This document shows, piece by piece, positions 41,056 through 51,644 of a stretch of 64,000 nt of DNA (its first letter is position 1; the number at the start of each line of letters is the position of its first letter). Made by a program: the position numbers and the translations under genes. This DNA comes from Methylorubrum populi (GTDB lineage: Bacteria; Pseudomonadota; Alphaproteobacteria; Rhizobiales; Beijerinckiaceae), in NCBI GenBank assembly GCA_020741775.1, contig DYYG01000035.1, positions 310,001-374,000 of the forward strand, in the 5' to 3' direction. The notes under the pieces are model-generated. The model was not told where the DNA came from and made no database searches. It saw only the letters and a list, made by a program, of their open reading frames with translations.

Positions 41056-42857
41056 GTGAGGCAGCGATGGCAGACGATTTCAACGCCGAGCAGAAGCGCT
41101 ATCTGGAAGGCTTCGCCTCCGGCATCGCGGCGGCCCGGATGACCGGCGGGCTGGCGATCGGGCAGACGGCCGCGAGCGCGCCGTCCGAGCCGACAGGGCC
41201 GGACGCGATCCACATCAAGGCGCAGGACCGCACCGTGAAGGACGGCGGCAAGCTCTGCGACCAGGAGAAGTGGAAGCGCGCCGAGAACCCGTTCGACGGC
41301 CATAACCGCCTGATCGCCGAGGCCGCGACCGGCAAGGCGCCCAAGCCGGAGGACAATTTCCGCTGGCGCTATCACGGCCTGTTCTGGGTCGCCCCGACCC
41401 AGACCTCGTATATGTGCCGCCTGCGCATCCCCAACGGGATCCTGCAGCACTGGCAATTCGCCGGCATCGCCGACCTCGCCGACAAGCATGGCGGCCCCTA
41501 CAGCCACGTCACGACCCGCGCCAACCTTCAGGTGCGCGAGATCGCGCCGGAGCACGGCCAGGCCTTTCTCGACGGGCTGGTCGATCTCGGCCTCACCGCC
41601 CGCGGCTCCGGCGCGGACAACATCCGCAACGTCACAGGCTCCCCGACCGCCGGCATCGACGCGCAGGAATTGCTCGACACCCGGCCGCTGGCCAAGTCCT
41701 GGCACAACTGGATCCTCAACGACCGCTCGCTGTTCGGCCTGCCGCGCAAGTTCAACGTCGCCTTCGACGGCGGCGGCGTGATGCCGGTGCTGGAGGAGAC
41801 CAACGATATCGGCTTCCAGGCGATCGAGGTGCTGGAGGGCGCTGCCGTCCCCGCCGGCATCTGGATGCGCCTCGTGCTCGGCGGCATCTCCGGCCACAAG
41901 GATCTCGCCCGCGACACCGGCATCGTCCTCCGGCCCGAGGAGTGCAACCAAGTCGCCGACGCGATCCTGCGGGTCTTCATCGAGAACGGTGACCGGACCA
42001 ACCGCAACAAAGCCCGCATGAAGTACGTCCTCGACGCCTGGGGCTTCGACAAGTACCTCGCCGCCGTCGAGGAAAAGCTCGGCCGCAAGCTCGAACGGGT
42101 CGCCCCCGAGCACGTGGCGCCGAGGAAGCCCACCGACCGCTTCAGCCATGTCGGCGTGCACAAGCAGGTGCAGCCGGGCCTGAACTGGATCGGCGTGGTG
42201 CTCCCCGTCGGTAAGATGACCACCGACGAGATGCGCGAACTCGCCAAGATCTCCGCCGAGTGCGGCGACGGCCAGATCCGCCTCACCGTCTGGCAGAACT
42301 TCATCTTCTCCGGCGTGCCGGACGCCAGGGTGGCGGAGGTGGAGGCGCGGGTCGCGGCTTTGGGCCTCACCACCAAGGCCGCCGGCATCCGCTCCGGGCT
42401 CGTGGCCTGCACCGGCGCCCGCGGCTGCAAATTCGCCGCCGCCGACACCAAGGGCCACGCGATGATCATCGCCGATCATGTCGAGCGGGCGGTCCCCGGC
42501 CTCGACGTGCCGGTGAACGTCCACCTCACCGGCTGCCACCATTCCTGCGCCCAGCATTATATCGGCGATATCGGCCTGATCGGCGCCAAGGTCGTCGTCT
42601 CGGAGGAGGGCGACACCGTCGAGGGCTACGACATCGTGGTCGGCGGCGGTTTCGCCGAGAACCCGAAGATCGGCACCGAGATCTGGAAGGCGGTGAAGGC
42701 CGAGGACGCGCCCTCCCGCGTCGAGGCCCTGCTCAACGCCTATCTCGCCCGCCGCCTTGGCCCGGAGGAGAGCTTCCAGGCCTTCACCGCGCGCACCGGC
42801 CCCGAGGCCCTGCGCGACGCCGCCGAAGAACAACCTGCCCTCAAGGCCGCCGCATGA
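41052..42857 (+). CDS. NirA-type siroheme nitrite (sulfite) reductase
   Basis: Siroheme/4Fe-4S motifs CTGARGC (CX5C) and CHHSC (CX3C); YSHVTTRANLQVREI; position in nitrate cluster. Confidence 0.9.
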   Translation: MSEAAMADDFNAEQKRYLEGFASGIAAARMTGGLAIGQTAASAPSEPTGPDAIHIKAQDRTVKDGGKLCDQEKWKRAENPFDGHNRLIAEAATGKAPKPEDNFRWRYHGLFWVAPTQTSYMCRLRIPNGILQHWQFAGIADLADKHGGPYSHVTTRANLQVREIAPEHGQAFLDGLVDLGLTARGSGADNIRNVTGSPTAGIDAQELLDTRPLAKSWHNWILNDRSLFGLPRKFNVAFDGGGVMPVLEETNDIGFQAIEVLEGAAVPAGIWMRLVLGGISGHKDLARDTGIVLRPEECNQVADAILRVFIENGDRTNRNKARMKYVLDAWGFDKYLAAVEEKLGRKLERVAPEHVAPRKPTDRFSHVGVHKQVQPGLNWIGVVLPVGKMTTDEMRELAKISAECGDGQIRLTVWQNFIFSGVPDARVAEVEARVAALGLTTKAAGIRSGLVACTGARGCKFAAADTKGHAMIIADHVERAVPGLDVPVNVHLTGCHHSCAQHYIGDIGLIGAKVVVSEEGDTVEGYDIVVGGGFAENPKIGTEIWKAVKAEDAPSRVEALLNAYLARRLGPEESFQAFTARTGPEALRDAAEEQPALKAAA

Positions 42858-44461
42858 CCCAGCACGTCGCGCCCCCGCTCGTTCTCATCCCCGAGAGCGC
42901 CCCCTTCAACCCCGACCAGCGCTCCTGGCTGTCGGGCTACTTCGCCGCTCTCCTCGGCCCGGCCGTGGAAGGCGCCACCGCGCTGGCCCCCGGCGAGATG
43001 CCCGGCAGCGCGAAGAAGCTCGCCGACAACGACGACGCGCCCTGGCACGACCCGTCCATGCCGATCACCGACCGCATGGATCTGGCCAAGGACAAGTCGG
43101 AGCCGCAGAAGCTGATGGCCGCCATGGCCCAGCAGGATTGCGGCCAGTGCGGCTACAATTGCGCCGACTATGCCAACGCGATCTTCCTCAAGAGCGAGGA
43201 GCGCCTGAACCTTTGCCAGCCCGGCGGCAAAGAGACCCTGCGGATGCTGAAGAAGCTGGAGGAGGAGTTCGCCGCCTCCGGCGGCACGGCGGCGACTCCG
43301 GCGGCGGAAGCGGGCACTGCGCCGAAGAAGGAGCCGGAACTCGGCCCGCTCGGCTATTGCCGAGAGAACCCGGTCGAGGCGACCTTCCTCTCCCGCACTC
43401 GCCTCAATGCGCCGGGCGGCGAGAAGGAGACCTGGCATATCGAGATCGATCTGGCGGGCACGCCGATCGCGTATGAAGCCGGCGATTCCCTCGGGCTGTT
43501 CCCCGCCAACGCCCCGGCCCTGGTCGATGCGGTGATCGCCGAACTCGGCGCCCGGCCCGAGCGGATGATCGGCGGCAAGAGCCTGCGCACCCGGCTGCTG
43601 ACCGAGTATTCCCTCGGCGCGGCGCCCGATAACCTCTACCAGCTGCTCTCGCTGCTGACCTCGGGCGAGGCCCGGAAGAAGGCGCAGGCCCTGGCGGCGG
43701 GCGAGGACCCGGACGGCGACGCGCAATATCTCGACGTGCTCGGCGCCCTCCACAAGTTCCCGGGCGCCCGACCGGATGCCGAGGTGTTTCTCGAAGCCCT
43801 CGACGAGCTGCAGCCGCGGCTCTACTCGATCTCCTCCTCGCCGAAGATGGACAAGGGCCGGGTGTCGCTCACCGTCGATGCGGTGCGCTACACCCACCGC
43901 TCGCGGCTGCGCCTGGGGGTCGCCTCGACCCATCTCGGCGAGCGCCTGCCCGAGCAGACCAAGGTCCGGATCTACCTCCAGAAGGCGCACGGCTTCGGCC
44001 TGCCGGAGGATCTGTCCAAGGACGTGATCATGTGCGGTCCCGGCACCGGCGTCGCGCCCTTCCGTTCCTTCCTGCGCGAACGCGCCGCCACCGGGGCTCC
44101 CGGCCGCAACTGGCTGTTCTACGGCCACCAGCGGCAGGCCTCGGACTTCTTCTACAAGGAGGAGCTGAACGGCCTGAAAGACCAGAAGGTGCTCACCCGT
44201 CTCTCGCTCGCATGGTCGCGGGACGGCGGCGAGAAGACCTACGTGCAGGACCGGATGCGGGAGAACGGCGCCGAGCTGTGGAAGTGGCTGGAGGGCGGCG
44301 CCCATTTCTACGTCTGCGGCGATGCCAAGCGCATGGCCAAGGACGTGGAGCGGGCGATCATCGACGTCGCCGCCCAGTTCGGGGGCAAGAACCCCGACGA
44401 GGCGGTGGCCTATCTCGCCGCCCTGAAGAAGGCCGGGCGCTATCAGGCCGACGTGTACTGA
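42854..44461 (+). CDS. CysJ/FNR-like flavoprotein with N-terminal 4Fe-4S motif and no flavodoxin domain
   Basis: CGQCGYNCADYANAIFLKSEERLNLCQPGG Fe-S motif; RLYSISSSPKM, CGPGTGVAPFRSFLRER, FVYCGDAKRMAKDV-type FNR motifs; ATGA overlap with nirA-like gene. Confidence 0.9.
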   Translation: MTQHVAPPLVLIPESAPFNPDQRSWLSGYFAALLGPAVEGATALAPGEMPGSAKKLADNDDAPWHDPSMPITDRMDLAKDKSEPQKLMAAMAQQDCGQCGYNCADYANAIFLKSEERLNLCQPGGKETLRMLKKLEEEFAASGGTAATPAAEAGTAPKKEPELGPLGYCRENPVEATFLSRTRLNAPGGEKETWHIEIDLAGTPIAYEAGDSLGLFPANAPALVDAVIAELGARPERMIGGKSLRTRLLTEYSLGAAPDNLYQLLSLLTSGEARKKAQALAAGEDPDGDAQYLDVLGALHKFPGARPDAEVFLEALDELQPRLYSISSSPKMDKGRVSLTVDAVRYTHRSRLRLGVASTHLGERLPEQTKVRIYLQKAHGFGLPEDLSKDVIMCGPGTGVAPFRSFLRERAATGAPGRNWLFYGHQRQASDFFYKEELNGLKDQKVLTRLSLAWSRDGGEKTYVQDRMRENGAELWKWLEGGAHFYVCGDAKRMAKDVERAIIDVAAQFGGKNPDEAVAYLAALKKAGRYQADVY

Positions 44462-45390
44462 GGGTTCGTCCCCCCGGCCGCCCCACCGGCGGCCGGGTTG
44501 ACCCGCGGGTCCGCGCGCAGCCGCGCCGCGGCGAGATCGACGAAGGCCCGCACCTTGGCTGGTGCCCGGCGGCCCTCCGGGCTCACCACGTGGATCGGAA
44601 CCGGTGCCTCCTCATGCTCGGCGAGCAGGATCCGCAGGCGCCCCTCCGCCACCGCCGGGGCGACCTGATAGGACAGGAGGCGGGCGATCCCCCAGCCGTC
44701 GATTGCCGCCGCCAAAGCCGCGTCGACCGTGCTGCACAGGAGCCGGGACTGGACCGTCACGCTCATGCGCCGGTCGGGTCCGAAGCGCCATTCCGGTAGG
44801 GCGCCGGGACTGGTCGAGCCGATCACGGCATGGTCGCGCAGATCCCGGGGTGAGGCCGGCACGCCGTGCCGTTCGAGATAGGCCGGCGCGGCGCAGACCA
44901 CCTGGCGCACGCTGCCGACCCGGATCGCGGTGAGCCCGGAATCGGCCAGATGCCCGATCCGCACGCCGACATCGATGCCCTCCTCGATCATGTTGACCAC
45001 CCGGTCGAGGAACAGGGCCCGCACCGATACGGCCGCGTGGCGTGCGAGATAATCGGTCACCACCGGCAGGACGTAGAGACGGCCGAACTGCACCGGCGCG
45101 GTCAGCGTCAGCGTTCCGGCCGGCGTCGCGGTGGAGCCGCCGGCGGCGGCCTCCGCCTCCTCCAGATCCGCGAGGATGCGGCGGCAATCCTCGAGATAGC
45201 GTCCGCCCGCCTCGGTGAGCTTGACCGAGCGCGTGGTGCGGACGAACAGCCGCGCCCCGATCCTCTCTTCGAGCGCCGCGACCGTCCGCGTCACGGCGGG
45301 CGGACTCATGGCGAGATGGCGCGCCGCCGACGCGAAGCCGCCGCGCTCCGCCACCTTCACGAAGACCCGCATCGCCTGCCAGCGATCCAT
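44443..45390 (-). CDS. LysR family transcriptional regulator
   Basis: [62 protein letters not shown]. Confidence 0.95.
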   Translation of the reverse strand: MDRWQAMRVFVKVAERGGFASAARHLAMSPPAVTRTVAALEERIGARLFVRTTRSVKLTEAGGRYLEDCRRILADLEEAEAAAGGSTATPAGTLTLTAPVQFGRLYVLPVVTDYLARHAAVSVRALFLDRVVNMIEEGIDVGVRIGHLADSGLTAIRVGSVRQVVCAAPAYLERHGVPASPRDLRDHAVIGSTSPGALPEWRFGPDRRMSVTVQSRLLCSTVDAALAAAIDGWGIARLLSYQVAPAVAEGRLRILLAEHEEAPVPIHVVSPEGRRAPAKVRAFVDLAAARLRADPRVNPAAGGAAGGTNPQYTSA

Positions 45391-45532
45391 CGCGCTCCCT
45401 CCCCCGCGAAGGACGGAGGATTATTCCGTTCAGCGCAACAGTCGATTACGAAGAACGTCGCTTCACGTCACCGCCGATCAGCAGTCTGATGGCGCCTGCG
45501 GCCGATCCCGCGGCCGGAAGGAGACGTATCCC

Positions 45533-46159
45533 GTGAAGCTCTACAGCCTGTCGCTCTCGGGCCATGCCCACCGGGCCCGCCTGTTCCTGTCGCTGCTCGG
45601 CCTGCCCTACGAGGTCGTCGAGGTCGATCTCGCCGGTGGCCAGCACAAGTCGCCGGACTTCCTGGCGCTCAATCCATTCGGCCAGGTGCCCGTCCTCGAC
45701 GATGACGGGACCATCGTGCCGGATTCGAACGCGATCCTGGTCTACCTCGCCAAGAAGCTCGGGCGCGGCGACTGGTTGCCCGAGGATCCCGAGGGCGCGG
45801 CACGGGTGCAGCGCTGGCTCTCGGTCGCGTCCGGCCCGATCGCCTTCGGCCCCGCCGCCGCCCGCCTCGTCACGCTGTTCGGCGCCTCCTTCGATACGAA
45901 GGAGGTGATTGCCCGCGCCCACACGATCCTCAGGCTCATCGATGCCGAATTGTCGGCCCGCGACTGGCTCGCCGCCGGACACCCGACCATCGCGGATGTC
46001 GCACTCTACAGCTACATCGCCGTCGCGCCGGAGGGGAATGTCGATCTCGCGCCCTATGCCCAAGTCCGCGCCTGGCTCGCCCGCATCGAGGCGCTGCCCG
46101 GCTTCGAGCCCCTGCCGCGATCGGCGGTCGGCCTCAGCGCAGAGGAGGGCAGAGCATGA
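45533..46159 (+). CDS. glutathione S-transferase family protein
   Basis: [62 protein letters not shown] start after GGAGA. Confidence 0.93.
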   Translation: MKLYSLSLSGHAHRARLFLSLLGLPYEVVEVDLAGGQHKSPDFLALNPFGQVPVLDDDGTIVPDSNAILVYLAKKLGRGDWLPEDPEGAARVQRWLSVASGPIAFGPAAARLVTLFGASFDTKEVIARAHTILRLIDAELSARDWLAAGHPTIADVALYSYIAVAPEGNVDLAPYAQVRAWLARIEALPGFEPLPRSAVGLSAEEGRA

Positions 46160-47100
46160 ACGAGTCGCTCCCCCACGCCGCGCCCTGGCACCGGGGCGAA
46201 GTGGCGCTCCAGGAGAGTGTCGGCATCGCCGGGCGCATGGCCGAACTCGGGCCGAAGGTGATCCGGGATCATCTGATCGCGCAGCACCGGGAGTTCTTTC
46301 CGCTGCTGCCCTTCGTGGTGATCGGGGCGGTGGACCAGGCGGGGCACCCCTGGGCGACCCTGCGGGCCGGGCCGCCGGGCTTTCTCCACGCGCCGGACCC
46401 GTTCCACCTGCGGGTCGAGGCGGGGCGCGAGGGCGACGATCCCGCCGAGGCGGGCCTGGAGGACGGGGAGGGGGTCGCCCTGCTCGGCATCGAACTCGCC
46501 ACCCGCCGCCGCAACCGACTCAACGGCACGCTCCGCCGCGAGGGGCCGGACGGCTTCACGGTGCGCGTGGCGCAGAGTTTCGGCAATTGCCCGAAATACA
46601 TCCGGGTCCGGCAGGAGGCGTCTGCGGCGGCAATGGTGGCGAGCCGGCCGCCTCCGGTGGTGTCGGATCGCCTCGATGACGTCGCGCGGGCGCGGATCGC
46701 GGCCGCCGACACCTTCTTCGTCGCCACCTTCATCGAGGAGGCCGGCTCGCGTCAGGTCGATGTCTCGCACAGGGGAGGGCCGGCCGGCTTCGTGCGGATC
46801 GGCGAGGATGGCTCCCTCGCGATCCCGGATTACTCCGGCAACCGCTTCTTCAACACCCTCGGCAACGTGATGGCCAATTCCCGTGCCGGGCTCGTCTTCC
46901 CGGATTTCTCGACCGGGGATCTGCTTCAGATGACCGGGCGGGCCGAAATCGTGCTCGATCCGGCCCGGTTCGGGGACATCGCGGGCGCCGAACGGCTCTG
47001 GCTCTTCCACCCGGAACGGGTCGTCCTCCGGGCCCAGGCGCTGCCGCTGCGCTTCGCCCCGGCCGATCTTCAGCCGGATTTCCGCCCGCACCGGATATAG
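46156..47100 (+). CDS. pyridoxamine 5'-phosphate oxidase family (FMN-binding) protein
   Basis: [42 protein letters not shown]..., [38 protein letters not shown]. Confidence 0.85.
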   Translation: MNESLPHAAPWHRGEVALQESVGIAGRMAELGPKVIRDHLIAQHREFFPLLPFVVIGAVDQAGHPWATLRAGPPGFLHAPDPFHLRVEAGREGDDPAEAGLEDGEGVALLGIELATRRRNRLNGTLRREGPDGFTVRVAQSFGNCPKYIRVRQEASAAAMVASRPPPVVSDRLDDVARARIAAADTFFVATFIEEAGSRQVDVSHRGGPAGFVRIGEDGSLAIPDYSGNRFFNTLGNVMANSRAGLVFPDFSTGDLLQMTGRAEIVLDPARFGDIAGAERLWLFHPERVVLRAQALPLRFAPADLQPDFRPHRI

Positions 47101-47720
47101 TTCGCCTGCCCCTTGCCGCTGGTCCAGGTCAGCCGGTCCTGCTCCACGAGGAGACGGACCTGCGAGGTCCAGCGCCGGCCGCGCTCGCTGCAATCGGCGG
47201 CCATGGTCCAGGCATTGCCCTCGCGGCGATTGTTGCGGAAGCGGCAGATGGTGCGGCCGGCCCGCGCGCCCTCCTCGCTGATCGTCGCCGGCAGGAAGCC
47301 GCGGCGGCGCTGGCGCTGTCCGCAGGCGACAGGCGTCGGGCCCCAGACACCGACATAAGCCGCGCGCTCCACCAGGGGGGCGGCGGGCCGCGCCTCGGCC
47401 GGGGGCACGACGGTCTCCAGCGGCGGGGCGGGGGCGGCGACCGGCACCAGCCGCGCCTGGCCGGGCGCGGGCACCCGCTCCGGCTCCGGCAGCCTCACTT
47501 CCGGCACGTCGATGCCGCTGCCGTCGGCGAGGCGGGTCTGGCCGGCCACGGCCGCGCCGGGGTTGTCATCGGTCAGGACCATCAGCGTGTAGGAGAACAG
47601 CGCCCCCCAACCGGCGGCCAGGATCATCGGGATGGCGAGCCGCCGCCGGGCCAGGGCGGGGGAGGGCGTCTCCCGCACCGCGCCGGGGCCGCCTTCGCCC
47701 TCGCCGGCCTCCTCACTCAT
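47070..47720 (-). CDS. hypothetical membrane-anchored proline-rich protein
   Basis: MSEEAGEGEGGPGAVRETPSPALARRRLAIPMILAAGWGALFSYTLMVL...C-term cysteine/tryptophan-containing domain CGQRQRRRGFLPATISEEG..TICRF. Confidence 0.65.
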   Translation of the reverse strand: MSEEAGEGEGGPGAVRETPSPALARRRLAIPMILAAGWGALFSYTLMVLTDDNPGAAVAGQTRLADGSGIDVPEVRLPEPERVPAPGQARLVPVAAPAPPLETVVPPAEARPAAPLVERAAYVGVWGPTPVACGQRQRRRGFLPATISEEGARAGRTICRFRNNRREGNAWTMAADCSERGRRWTSQVRLLVEQDRLTWTSGKGQANYIRCGRKSG

Positions 47721-47749
47721 CGTCCTGTCTCCGGAATCCGCCATCGCTC

Positions 47750-48382
47750 TCAGCGCCCGAAAATCCCCTTCAGGAACTGAGCCGTGCGGTTGCGCTTCTT
47801 CTTGCGCTCCAGTTCGGCCGCATCCTTCACCCAGGCGACCTGCACCACGCGGCGCTCGCCCTCGAACGGCTCGTGGCCGTGCCAGGAATTGTCCGCGCGC
47901 AGGAAGGCGAACATCGTCCCCATGGTCGGCGGCACCTCGACGGCGAAGGGAGCGTAGTTCTTGCCGTCGTAGAGCACCCGCAGCCGGCCGGCGGCCGGCG
48001 CCTCCCAGGCATCGTTCATGTAGACGAGGAGCGTCATCACCTTGGACGGCCCGTCGGTATGGATCGAGCCATATTTGAGCTGGCTGCGCTTCATGATGGT
48101 GGTCAGCCGCGGGCAGGACACGAGGTCGATGCCGAATTTCTCGCCCAGGATGCGGGAGAATTCGTCGCTCTCCAGCTCGTCGATCAGCGCCTTGAACCGT
48201 CCCTTCAGCGCGACCTCGTCCACGGTCAGGTAGCCGGGCTTGGAGATGTCGGGAAAGTCCTGGCGGATCTCCGCCACGGCCGCCTCGTTGAGGACGCCGC
48301 TCCCGAGAAAATAGGTGTAGGGCTCGCGCGTGACCGCAGCGGAGCGCACGGCCTCGAGATTGAGGATCGACAGGTTCGTCAT
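47750..48382 (-). CDS. 2OG-Fe(II) oxygenase-like protein
   Basis: IHTDGPSKVMTLLVYMNDAW...NSWHGHEPFEGERRVVQVAWV with HxD...H and R. Confidence 0.82.
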   Translation of the reverse strand: MTNLSILNLEAVRSAAVTREPYTYFLGSGVLNEAAVAEIRQDFPDISKPGYLTVDEVALKGRFKALIDELESDEFSRILGEKFGIDLVSCPRLTTIMKRSQLKYGSIHTDGPSKVMTLLVYMNDAWEAPAAGRLRVLYDGKNYAPFAVEVPPTMGTMFAFLRADNSWHGHEPFEGERRVVQVAWVKDAAELERKKKRNRTAQFLKGIFGR

Positions 48383-48582
48383 CGCTCGGCTGCGCTCCGG
48401 TTCGAAAGGATGCGTCGGGTCCCGCACAATCGGGGAGCGGCGCGTGGCAATGGATCTGCTGTGGCCCCACTCCCAGGATAGACTCCCGGATTGCGGCGGA
48501 GGCACGGCAACCCCTTCCCGGCGCAGGCGGAACCTGCCATGGTCAAGCTTGGCGGCTGCGACAGGCCGTCGACCGTACCTGC

Positions 48583-48903
48583 GTGATGAAACCTGTCACC
48601 CTCGTCGTCCTCGGCTCGGCCCTGGCACCCGTCCTCGGAACAGGCCCGGCCTTCGCTCAGCCCCGCGCGCCGACAGCGCGCTTGAGCTGTGCGGAAGCCA
48701 TGGCCATGGTGAAGACCGAAGGGGAGGCGACCCTCGGCTTCGGCGCCCGCCCGCCGGAACGCTTCGTGCGGGACCGCAGCTTCTGCGAAATCTCCGAGAT
48801 CGCCGAGCTGCGCTTCGTGCCGACGCGCGACAATCCGCAATGCCCGATCGGCTATCGCTGCCGCGAGCCCGATTACGGCGATTGGAACTGGGACGCGAAC
48901 TGA
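48583..48903 (+). CDS. hypothetical secreted cysteine-containing protein
   Basis: MKPVTLVVLGSALAPVLGTGPAFAQPRAP signal peptide; four Cys in the mature part. Confidence 0.7.
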   Translation: MMKPVTLVVLGSALAPVLGTGPAFAQPRAPTARLSCAEAMAMVKTEGEATLGFGARPPERFVRDRSFCEISEIAELRFVPTRDNPQCPIGYRCREPDYGDWNWDAN

Positions 48904-49136
48904 AAGCCTGCCTCTTCCTCAGGGTTTGGCGGGCGTCCACGGTGTCGCACCCCGCCCCACGGCGCGCTGCCACGCGCCCGGCGGCACGGGCGACATGACC
49001 GAAATTTCACGTGACAGGAGCGTCGCCGCGCCACGATCTCGCCACGACGGATAGCCAGGGGCGCCGAATTCGGCGATGGACCCCCGTCGATCGGCCCGCG
49101 TGAGGCCGGACCGATGCAGCGAGAAGGAGATTCCGC

Positions 49137-51251
49137 GTGGCCGCATTGAAGAGCGGGCTCGGCATCCAGGCCGTGCTCACCGCGCTCGTCGCGCTCCTGC
49201 TGCTGGCCGCGCCGGGGCTCCCCTCGCCGCCGCTCTACGTTTCCCTGGCGGGCTTCGCGATGGCGGGCATCCTGCTCGCCTCCAACACCCTCTCGGCCTA
49301 CCTCAAGATCTTCGTCTCGGTCTACGGGATCGGCTACCTGCTGCTGGCGCTGGCGAAGACGCTGGCGACCCTGGGCGCGCTGCCCGCGATGGTCGCCGCC
49401 CTGCTGCCGCCGGACTTCGCCGCCACCGGCGCCGTGGTCTTCGCCGCCATCGTGCTCGCCATCTCGTACTGGAAGCCGATCCGGGACATCACCCTGATCG
49501 CCGACCCCTATTTCGCGAGCCACGACACGCCGAGCCGCGAGATCGGCATGTTCCGCCGCTTCGGACGCACCGAGGGGCAGATCGGCCGCAACCTCGTCGC
49601 CCTGTCGATCTTCGTGAACTTCGCCGATGTGGCGATCACGCTCGGGTTCAACTTCTACTACCGCGACATGTACAATTCCCTGCAGGCCCTGGACGCTCAG
49701 GCCTTCTGGAATCAGGTGGTCTGGACCTTTATCCCACTCGCCGTGCTCAACGTCGCAATCGGCATGTTCGACCTCTACGTCGATTCCGGGCTGCAGCTGC
49801 GCTGGCGCACCTGGCTCACGCATAGCCTCTACGAGCGCTGGCTCGGCGACGGCACGCATTACCGCATCCCCTTCACCGACGAGCATGCCGACAACCCGGA
49901 TCAGCGTATCCAGTCGGACGTGAACGCCTTCATCGCCCAGACCACGACGCTCTCGACCCGGCTGCTGTCCCAGGCGGCGCAGCTCGTGTCGTTCATCGTC
50001 ATCCTGTGGACGCTCTCGCGCGACTTCGTGCTGCCCTTCACCGACACGGTGATCCCGGGCTTCCTGGTCTGGCTGGTGATCGCCTATGCGGTGGTGGGCA
50101 CGTGGCTGACCCACATCATCGGCAAGCCGCTGATCGGCCTCGATTACCGGCAGGAGCAGGTGGAGGCGGATTTCCGCTTCGCGCTCGCGCGCAACCGCAT
50201 CTATTCGGAGCAGATCGCGCTGCTGCGCGGCGAGCGGGCCGAGGCGTCGCGGCTGACGACTCTGTTCCATGCCATCGTCGACAATTACGTCGGCATCATC
50301 TTCCGGCGCATCAAGCTGATCGCCTTCACCTTCAGCTATCGCCAGGCGAGCACGATCTTCCCGCTGATCATCGCCGCGCCGTCCTTCTTCGCGAAGAAGA
50401 TCACCCTCGGCGCCCTGCAGCAGACGTCGAACGCCTTCAGCAACGTCCAGGGCTCGCTGAACTTCTTCATCAACTCCTACACCATCCTCGCCGCCTATAA
50501 GGCGAACACGATCCGTCTCGGCTCGTTCAAGCGGGCCATGACCAAGGCGGAGGCGCTGGCGGGCGCCGGCTACGGCCTCGCCCAGGGCAACGACACCACC
50601 GGCTCCGTCACGGCTCGCGGCCTGACCCTGGCCCTGCCCGACGGCCGCGAGATCGTCCGGGCCGAGGAGCTGACTCTGCCGAAGGGCGCCGCGACCCTGC
50701 TGACCGGCCCGTCCGGCTCCGGCAAATCGACCCTGTTCCGGGCGATCGCCGGCATCTGGCCGTTCGGCAAGGGCCGGGTCGATGTGCCGGCGGGGCAATC
50801 GGCCCTGGTCCTGCCGCAGCGGCCCTACATCCCCCTCGGCAGCCTGCGCGGCGCGGTCGCCTATCCCAACACCGTCGACCGCTTCTCCGATGAAGAAATC
50901 CGGGACGCGCTGCGCGCGGCTCAGCTTCCGCAATTCGCTGACCGGCTCGACGAGGTCGATACCTGGGACCGGCGCCTGTCGGGCGGCGAGCAGCAGCGCC
51001 TCGCCCTCGCACGGGCGATCCTGGCCAAACCCGACTGGCTGTTCCTCGACGAGGCGACCGCCGCCCTCGACGAGGAGACGGAGGCCGGCATCTACCGGAT
51101 GCTGCGGGAGAGCCTGCCGGGCACGACCATCGTCTCGATCGGCCACCGCTCGACCCTGAACCGGCACCACGATCAGCGCGTGGAGATGAAGCCGGCCGAG
51201 GGCGGTCGCTTCGAGCCGCGCCTGTCGGCGATGCCGGCCCCGGCAGAATAG
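49137..51251 (+). CDS. ABC transporter ATP-binding protein/permease (SbmA/BacA/YddA-like)
   Basis: ABC_membrane_2-type N-terminus (FNFYYRDMYNSLQALDAQAFWNQ, HYRIPFTDEHADNPDQRIQSDVNAF) and ATPase GPSGSGKST, LSGGEQQRLALARAIL. Confidence 0.92.
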   Translation: MAALKSGLGIQAVLTALVALLLLAAPGLPSPPLYVSLAGFAMAGILLASNTLSAYLKIFVSVYGIGYLLLALAKTLATLGALPAMVAALLPPDFAATGAVVFAAIVLAISYWKPIRDITLIADPYFASHDTPSREIGMFRRFGRTEGQIGRNLVALSIFVNFADVAITLGFNFYYRDMYNSLQALDAQAFWNQVVWTFIPLAVLNVAIGMFDLYVDSGLQLRWRTWLTHSLYERWLGDGTHYRIPFTDEHADNPDQRIQSDVNAFIAQTTTLSTRLLSQAAQLVSFIVILWTLSRDFVLPFTDTVIPGFLVWLVIAYAVVGTWLTHIIGKPLIGLDYRQEQVEADFRFALARNRIYSEQIALLRGERAEASRLTTLFHAIVDNYVGIIFRRIKLIAFTFSYRQASTIFPLIIAAPSFFAKKITLGALQQTSNAFSNVQGSLNFFINSYTILAAYKANTIRLGSFKRAMTKAEALAGAGYGLAQGNDTTGSVTARGLTLALPDGREIVRAEELTLPKGAATLLTGPSGSGKSTLFRAIAGIWPFGKGRVDVPAGQSALVLPQRPYIPLGSLRGAVAYPNTVDRFSDEEIRDALRAAQLPQFADRLDEVDTWDRRLSGGEQQRLALARAILAKPDWLFLDEATAALDEETEAGIYRMLRESLPGTTIVSIGHRSTLNRHHDQRVEMKPAEGGRFEPRLSAMPAPAE

Positions 51252-51392
51252 GCGGCCGACGCCAGACCTGCCCTGGGAAAGCTCTGCTCCCCAGGGCAAG
51301 ATTCCGGAGCGGCAGCCAGGATGCGAAAGGCTCACGCCTCGGGCACCGGAGGACGTTGACGGCGCCCCGCAGACCTTCCTATCTTTTCTGTC

Positions 51393-51644
51393 ATGTCGGT
51401 CGAGGTCGTCTATCAGTGGTCGGAGGATCACCCCGGAGCTGCGCTGCGGGAACTCGATGACGTGCGCATCCTGAAGGACGTGGTGACCTCGGATGGCGAC
51501 ACCATCGCGGCCGGCACGGAAGGCACCGTCGTCGCGATCTGGCGGGGCGGGGAAGCCTACGAGGTCGAGTTTCCAGAGCCGATGGGCGCACTGGCAACGA
51601 TCACGGCCGACGATATGGTTTTTGCTGGCAGGCCCGTCCCTTGA
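51393..51644 (+). CDS. DUF4926-like protein
   Basis: LDDVRILKDVVTSDGDTIAAGTEGTVVAIWRGGEAYEVEFPEPMGALATITADDM. Confidence 0.75.
   Translation: MSVEVVYQWSEDHPGAALRELDDVRILKDVVTSDGDTIAAGTEGTVVAIWRGGEAYEVEFPEPMGALATITADDMVFAGRPVP

Noticed and set aside
44474-44496. CCGGCCGCC-CCACC-GGCGGCCGG hairpin near the convergent flavoprotein/LysR ends
   Set aside because: Strong stem but no U-tract, and it lies inside the LysR coding end (Gly/Ala/Pro codons), so not called as a terminator.
48873-51431. 852-aa minus-strand ORF opposite the SbmA-like transporter
   Set aside because: Antisense shadow ORF.
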